From Opitutales bacterium (GTDB taxonomy: Bacteria > Verrucomicrobiota > Verrucomicrobiia > Opitutales > UBA953), in NCBI GenBank assembly GCA_007280935.1, contig QYQK01000128.1, positions 1 to 37,616 of the forward strand: DNA of 37,616 bases, in the 5' to 3' direction. This document shows positions 33,721-37,616 of the stretch, piece after piece. Each line of letters opens with the position of its first letter. Positions within the stretch are counted from its first letter, which is position 1. The notes under the pieces are model-generated. The model saw only the letters and a program-made list of their open reading frames with translations. It was not told the origin of the DNA and did not search any database. The position numbers and the translations under genes are program-made.

Positions 33721-33859
33721 GGCGGGCGGGCAAGAATTAAACGCTCTGGGGCGGGTTGGCGCCTTCGGAACAGGGGGTATTTCCGCCCTCTGAAGCGTCA
33801 AAGGTAGGCTATGTCGTGACGCGGTCTCGACTCTGCCAGGATTAGGCAAATCATTCTAA
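33721..33859. other. Gene-free stretch between tRNA-Ser and repeat E2
   Basis: I see no credible gene here. It should contain the tRNA promoter on the minus strand, but no clear -35/-10 pair stands out. There is an A/T-rich GTTTAATTC on the minus strand near 33740-33750. Confidence 0.3.
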
Positions 33860-34001
33860 GGTGACGGGCACGGGCTCCGGGAGTTCAGGCTTCGGCTGTG
33901 CGGAAGTCAGCCGCGGGAACCCGAAGCCGGCGGCCGGTGGCCGAAAGGCCGACACCCGAACGCCCGAACGCCCGATGTCCCGATGGCAGTCATCTGTCAC
34001 C
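33860..34001. repeat. GC-rich dispersed repeat, copy E2 (most complete)
   Basis: This 142-bp element begins GGTGACGG and ends CTGTCACC, so its termini are inverted (7 of 8). Positions 33866-33896 match 37495-37525 of copy E3 at 30 of 31 bases. Positions 33915-33946 match copy E1 at 31 of 32. The interior contains an 8-bp tandem array (CGCCCGAA twice, then CGCCCGAT and GTCCCGAT) at about 33959-33984. No target-site duplication is obvious. Confidence 0.65.
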
Positions 34002-34026
34002 CGATTCGGTCTTAATCTATGGGCAC

Positions 34027-34050
34027 AAAAAAGGGCGGCCGAGGCCGCCC
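34027..34050 (-). terminator. Rho-independent terminator of the propeller/HEAT/cytochrome gene
   Basis: On the minus strand a perfect 8-bp GC stem (GGGCGGCC-TC-GGCCGCCC, 34050-34033) is followed directly by six T residues (34032-34027). It lies 44 nt beyond the stop codon at 34095. This is the clearest intrinsic terminator in the window. Confidence 0.9.
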
Positions 34051-34055
34051 TCATG

Positions 34056-34080
34056 GGACAGCACGTGGTGCTGTCCCTAC
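34056..34080 (-). repeat. REP-like GTAG hairpin 2, nested in a longer stem
   Basis: On the minus strand GTAG (34080-34077) is followed by GGACAGCAC, a 3-nt loop, and GTGCTGTCC, a perfect 9-bp stem. Outside it CTCATGG (34050-34056) and CCATGAG (34081-34087) also pair, so the whole 38 nt can fold. It sits between the stop codon of the leftward gene and its terminator. Confidence 0.65.
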
Positions 34081-34094
34081 CCATGAGCTCGCGC

Positions 34095-37000
34095 TTACTT
34101 CGCGTACATCTTATCCTTCGGATTGGCGCCGGAGATGAGGTAGGCCATGAGGTCGGCCACTTCTGCGGCATTCAAGGAGTTGATGAGCCCGACGGGCATG
34201 GGGCTGACGTTCGAGCGATCGATGGCCTGAATGTCCGATCGGTTGATCGAAATCTGGACCGAGGGGTCGAAGGGATTGACGGCGAGCTGAAGCTTATCTC
34301 CTTCTTCATTTAAAATGCGCCCGATGATTTTTCCGCTATCGACGCGCGTGATGACCGAGTTGCTATACTGATCCGAAACGACGACGCTGGGGTCGATGAC
34401 GCTCGTCAAAATATCGGCCGGAGCCATACGCGAGCCGACGCCGCTGAGGTCGGGGCCTTGGGCTCCGCCATTTGCGCCGACGCGGTGGCATTGCGAACAA
34501 AGGGCAGCGGAGAACATTTTCTGACCGTTTTCGAAATCAAGTGACTTGCTGGCTTTGGCGCCATCCCAGGCCTTAAGCGCTTCAGCGTGGGTCCAAAGGC
34601 GGCCAGGGCCGGCGGCGGTCGGAATCGGTGCGGCCGGCTTTCGTGCGGTGGTCGGGGCGATCTTTTCCAGTTCGGCGCGTTCGGCTTCCGGCGCTTCGGC
34701 GAGCGCTTCTTTGCGGATGTTGCGAACGAAACCTTTCAGTGAATGACCGCCTTCGGCCTGGCCGAGTTCATCGAGGTAGCTGAAGAATTGCTTACGGAGT
34801 TCCGGCGTCCAGCCATGGGTGGCCCGGGCCAGGTAGATGGCTAGCCCGATGCGGGTGGAGGCAGGCGTGACCGCCATGGATGCGCGTACCGCAGTCGAAT
34901 AACCGGGGCTGCGGGCGATGATTTCTGGATCGGCGATGACGGCTGGGCCGGCCTGAGCAATCTTCATCGCATAGAGGACGCGAGCAGGCGCGGTGGGTTC
35001 GCCGAGGAAGATGGAGACCAGTGCCAACTGACGGTCGAGCGAGTTATCTCCCGAAGGCAGGCGACGGGCGAATTCTTTGCCGAGTTTTACCGCCGTAGCG
35101 GCATCGGGTTGACCGTGACGCGAGAAGGCGACTTGTAGGACGCGAAGGCGGTCTTGTTGTAGGCGTAAGTCTTTGGCTTTCGCGGTGCACTCCACCGCCG
35201 CCAAGATGGCATTAAGATCTTCCTTAGTGCCACATCGGGCGAGTGCTACGGCGGCGTTGAGTGCGAGGTCTGGATTGGCGTCGGCCTTGACGCGGGAGCG
35301 CCAGCTATCAACGGGCTGATGTTCGACGGAGATGCGTGCGGCAAAGCGCACCCAGCGGTCGGCGTGGCCCATGAGCGGCCAGGCTTTCTCGAGCGACGCC
35401 GCGGAAGGAGCGACATTGCGCATGGCCTCGAGTTCGCGCCGGAGTTTCTGTTCCGGGGTGGCATCGAACCATGCCACGGGCGCGGTGGATTCCTTGCCTT
35501 CGTAGCGGATGCGATAGAGCGCAGCTTGTCCGCCACGACCGCCGATGGTCACATACATATGGCCATCTTGCGGGCGGATGACGGCGTCGGTCACGGAGAA
35601 GGGCCGGCCGGCGGCGAAGACTTCCTTGCGAGCCTTCCACGCGCCGCCCTCTGGTACGAGGTGAATGGCGTAGAGCGTGGCGTAAGTCCAATCGCAGGCG
35701 AAGAACGCATGTTGATAGGCGGCGGGGAATTTAGCGCCTGTGCCCATCGTGCAACCTGTCGGGCTGCCTGGGCCGATGTCGACCAGCGAAGGCTGGGAGT
35801 CGACGAGTGCGAGCGGGTTATTGCCGGAGCCAGAGCGCCAGCCGAGCTCGCCTCCAGGCGTGCAGAGGTTGATGCGGGTTGGGCGATACCAAGGCGACCC
35901 CATGTCCCATTCCATATCCGAGTCGTAAGAGAAAATATCGCCGTCCGGGGCGACCGCACCGTCATACGGATTGCGGAAACAGGTCGTGACGCGAATCCAG
36001 TCTTTCCCGTCTTTATCCATGCGAGCGATCCAGCCTCCAACGGCCTTGATGCCGGCAGCGTGGCCATTGGGGTCCTCGAATTTCTTCAGCAGATCGTCTT
36101 CGTCGTAATGTTTTGCGGCGGCTCCGACAACTTCGTCGTCGGGAAGTTTCGTATGGTTACCGCCGAAGACCAGAATGGAGCCATCGCGGTCGAGAACGAG
36201 TTGGTGCGGGCCGTGTTCACCGGCGCCCTTGAGGGAGCGAAGCATCGTCTGTTCGGCGTAAGAACCGTCGCCCTTGGTATCGCGGATGCGCCAGATGTCG
36301 CCTTTGCCCTTTTCGCTGGTGCATGCGTAAAGTGCGCCATGGGCAAAGAGCAGGCCGTGGCAGCCGATGAATTTAGTGTCGATTTTAGTGACGATGGGCT
36401 TGGCCGGATCTTTCAGCGAGACGTGCCAGAGGACGCCGCCTTGGTCGCCGGCGACCAGGTCGCCTTCGGGTGAAACGGCCAGGCTAACCCAGGATCCTTG
36501 GAGATCGCGGGGCACGGTATAGACGAGGTCGGCTTTGAATCCAGGCTGGAGAATAAGAGCATCAGGTTCGGAGACCGTGGTCACCGGGGTGCGCTTGCCG
36601 TCTTTTTTGGCTACGGCCTTTTTGGCTGCGGCCTTGCCCCCGCCAAACACATCGCCCCAAGGAGCGGAGCCCATCTTCTTCAAGACCGTAGCGATTTCCC
36701 ATTTCGAATCATCGAAACTGGCAACTTCCCATCCTGCGGCCGGTTTCTGATCTGTAATCTTCGCGGCTTCGGTTGATTCGATGAGGACCGTTTTACCGTC
36801 ACTGATACGGAAGGAGAGGGCCGCACCACCTCCATCATTTCTTGCCAGCACGGAGATGATATTATGACCAACTTTCAAATCGCCGCCGACTTCGGCACTA
36901 AAGGCATGGGCCCATTCGTCGGAGCCGCCGAGTTTCTTGCCGTTGAGCCAGACCACGCAGTGGTTATCGGCGGAGGCGAGCAGGGTGGCTTTGGTCGGGA

Positions 37001-37151
37001 CATCCTTGAGGTCGAAAGATGCGCGGGCCCAGACCTCTTGCTTGGGGATGCCATTCTTCTTCGCCCAGATCCATTGGGTTTCGGCGTGAAGGGGGGATAG
37101 GGCAATAAGCGCAGCCAAGAAGGCTGCCGCAAGCTGGGGGTGTCGAAGCAT
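34095..37151 (-). CDS. Secreted propeller/HEAT-repeat/cytochrome c protein (PVC membrane-bound dehydrogenase type)
   Basis: This large secreted protein has 1018 aa from the ATG at 37151; ATG 37166 is equally plausible, and longer frames to 37313 run into repeat DNA. The signal peptide ends near SPLHA. Residues about 23-170 form a beta-sandwich (TQWIWAKKNG, NHCVVWLNGKKLGG) like carbohydrate-binding or rhamnosidase N-terminal domains. A Lys/Ala-rich linker follows, then a six-bladed propeller of the glucose/sorbosone dehydrogenase-like type (about 210-570). Next comes a HEAT-like helical region (about 580-830). The C-terminal haem domain has C885-S-Q-C888-H889 and LSGVGSRMAPADILTSVIDPS, the 'Pirellula/Verrucomicrobium' haem-binding type. 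A periplasmic sugar dehydrogenase or electron-transfer role is inferred; the substrate is unknown. An intrinsic terminator follows. Confidence 0.9.
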   Translation of the reverse strand: MLRHPQLAAAFLAALIALSPLHAETQWIWAKKNGIPKQEVWARASFDLKDVPTKATLLASADNHCVVWLNGKKLGGSDEWAHAFSAEVGGDLKVGHNIISVLARNDGGGAALSFRISDGKTVLIESTEAAKITDQKPAAGWEVASFDDSKWEIATVLKKMGSAPWGDVFGGGKAAAKKAVAKKDGKRTPVTTVSEPDALILQPGFKADLVYTVPRDLQGSWVSLAVSPEGDLVAGDQGGVLWHVSLKDPAKPIVTKIDTKFIGCHGLLFAHGALYACTSEKGKGDIWRIRDTKGDGSYAEQTMLRSLKGAGEHGPHQLVLDRDGSILVFGGNHTKLPDDEVVGAAAKHYDEDDLLKKFEDPNGHAAGIKAVGGWIARMDKDGKDWIRVTTCFRNPYDGAVAPDGDIFSYDSDMEWDMGSPWYRPTRINLCTPGGELGWRSGSGNNPLALVDSQPSLVDIGPGSPTGCTMGTGAKFPAAYQHAFFACDWTYATLYAIHLVPEGGAWKARKEVFAAGRPFSVTDAVIRPQDGHMYVTIGGRGGQAALYRIRYEGKESTAPVAWFDATPEQKLRRELEAMRNVAPSAASLEKAWPLMGHADRWVRFAARISVEHQPVDSWRSRVKADANPDLALNAAVALARCGTKEDLNAILAAVECTAKAKDLRLQQDRLRVLQVAFSRHGQPDAATAVKLGKEFARRLPSGDNSLDRQLALVSIFLGEPTAPARVLYAMKIAQAGPAVIADPEIIARSPGYSTAVRASMAVTPASTRIGLAIYLARATHGWTPELRKQFFSYLDELGQAEGGHSLKGFVRNIRKEALAEAPEAERAELEKIAPTTARKPAAPIPTAAGPGRLWTHAEALKAWDGAKASKSLDFENGQKMFSAALCSQCHRVGANGGAQGPDLSGVGSRMAPADILTSVIDPSVVVSDQYSNSVITRVDSGKIIGRILNEEGDKLQLAVNPFDPSVQISINRSDIQAIDRSNVSPMPVGLINSLNAAEVADLMAYLISGANPKDKMYAK

Positions 37152-37300
37152 ACGTGATGTGACCATAAGGGGTGGGGGGAGTTCCATCTTAAAGAAAGGC
37201 GCGGCGGGGCCGCGAGGGGGCCTGAAGTGCAAAAGTGCAAATCGGCCTGCGGCCGGTGCAAAGGTGGATACATCCGTTTCAGGTGGCGGGCGTGCCTTGG

Positions 37301-37325
37301 GTAGGGGCGCCACTGCGCGGCGTCC
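37301..37325 (+). repeat. REP-like GTAG hairpin 3
   Basis: On the plus strand GTAG is followed by a 7-bp stem GGGCGCC / GGCGTCC (one G-U pair) around a 6-7-nt loop. It has the same head and the same GTCC-type closing end as hairpins 1 and 2, but in the opposite orientation. Confidence 0.5.
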
Positions 37326-37494
37326 GTGGGCGGATAGATGTCATTGGGTCGGATGACTTGCCCGGCGAATCGATGATTTCTCTGCGAACGGACGCGACAC
37401 TGTCGCGCGGGGGCAAGTTGACACGGTGACACGTGGGCATGGGAGCAAAGACCAACTCAAAGGGAGACCGGATGGTGTGCTGGGGAGATGCAAT

Positions 37495-37616
37495 GGGCAC
37501 GGGCTCCGGGAGTTCAGGCTCCGGCCGTTCGGGAGCCGGCCGTTCGGGAGCCGGCCGCAGGACCCCGATGGCTGAAATGCTGATTCCCGAGGGGCTGATT
37601 CCCCGGTGGCCGTCAC
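37495..37616. repeat. GC-rich dispersed repeat, copy E3 (cut by window end)
   Basis: The first 31 bp match 33866-33896 of copy E2 with one difference. They are followed by a 15-bp tandem repeat (GGCCGTTCGGGAGCC twice, then a partial unit, 37522-37560) and then CCCGATGGCTGAAATG and GGTGGCCGTCAC, which echo the right part of copies E1 and E2. The element probably continues beyond the window. Confidence 0.6.

Larger units (their letters stand above)
37152..37616. other. Gene-free, repeat-rich upstream region
   Basis: No credible gene is seen from the start of the propeller gene to the window end. The region holds TGCAAA-containing words at 37227-37262 related to those in the sulfatase leader at 18650-18680, REP-like hairpin 3 (37301-37325), and a large stem formed by ACTTGCCC (37356-37363) with GGGCAAGT (37411-37418). 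That stem encloses a perfect small hairpin GCGACA-C-TGTCGC (37394-37406). Copy E3 of the GC-rich repeat follows, to the end. The promoter of the leftward gene should be here but was not recognised. Confidence 0.5.

Noticed and set aside
33568-33849. N-terminal extension of the frameshifted sulfatase
   Set aside because: The extra 94 codons read straight through the tRNA-Ser gene; the ATG at 33567 is followed at once by a good signal peptide.
33860-34001. Insertion sequence
   Set aside because: It is only about 142 bp, has no transposase frame and no visible target-site duplication; kept as a dispersed repeat instead.
35319-36473. 384-codon plus-strand open frame
   Set aside because: It is antisense to the propeller/HEAT/cytochrome gene, with no motif or signal of its own.

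Overview
The window looks like a chromosomal segment of a GC-rich member of the Verrucomicrobiota, or a close relative in the PVC group. The evidence is the co-occurrence of families typical of that group: DUF1587/1592/1588/1585 and DUF1549/DUF1553 proteins with N-terminal cytochrome-like CxxCH modules, their DUF1552 and DUF1501 Tat-exported partners, formylglycine sulfatases, and a propeller/HEAT/cytochrome c protein of the 'Pirellula/Verrucomicrobium' type. Most starts lack an obvious Shine-Dalgarno sequence. The assignment is by gene content only.

Layout. (1) 1-1472: the 5' part of rmuC and a small unknown gene, both on the minus strand. (2) 1674-12574: a nearly complete type II secretion system in two convergent halves. 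gspD-E-F run rightwards. A GspC-like gene followed by gspG-H-I-J-K-L-M runs leftwards, joined by six consecutive 4-nt stop/start overlaps. The two halves meet tail to tail with only two bases between the stop codons. No prepilin peptidase (GspO) gene is in the window. (3) 12870-20047: a DUF1592-type protein and a DUF1552 Tat protein, then a Tat-exported metallophosphoesterase and a sulfatase preceded by a heptamer-rich repeat region. (4) 20172-22256: a TPR/O-GlcNAc-transferase-like glycosyltransferase. (5) 22349-30215: a DUF1549/DUF1553 protein with a DUF1501 Tat partner, gamma-glutamyltranspeptidase, an acidic Tat-signal protein of unknown function, and a membrane-anchored protein with a von Willebrand A-like fold. 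(6) 30224-33690: two leftward sulfatases, the upstream one frameshifted, bracketed by a 33-bp direct repeat formed by the 3' end of tRNA-Ser(CGA) plus its flank. (7) 34095-37616: a large secreted propeller/HEAT/cytochrome c protein with a strong terminator, then a gene-free region rich in dispersed repeats.

As a whole the region encodes an export apparatus (T2SS) next to many exported proteins: Sec- or Tat-targeted sulfatases, a phosphatase and cytochrome-domain proteins. The functions suggest use of sulfated or otherwise decorated extracellular polymers, but no polysaccharide lyase or glycoside hydrolase is present, so the substrate is not identified.

The most unusual non-coding content is in 30216-30486, 33590-34094 and 37190-37616. 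It comprises GTAG-headed REP-like hairpins, a GC-rich repeat family of at least three copies, and a tRNA-derived direct repeat that marks the sulfatase pair as a possible integrated or duplicated islet.
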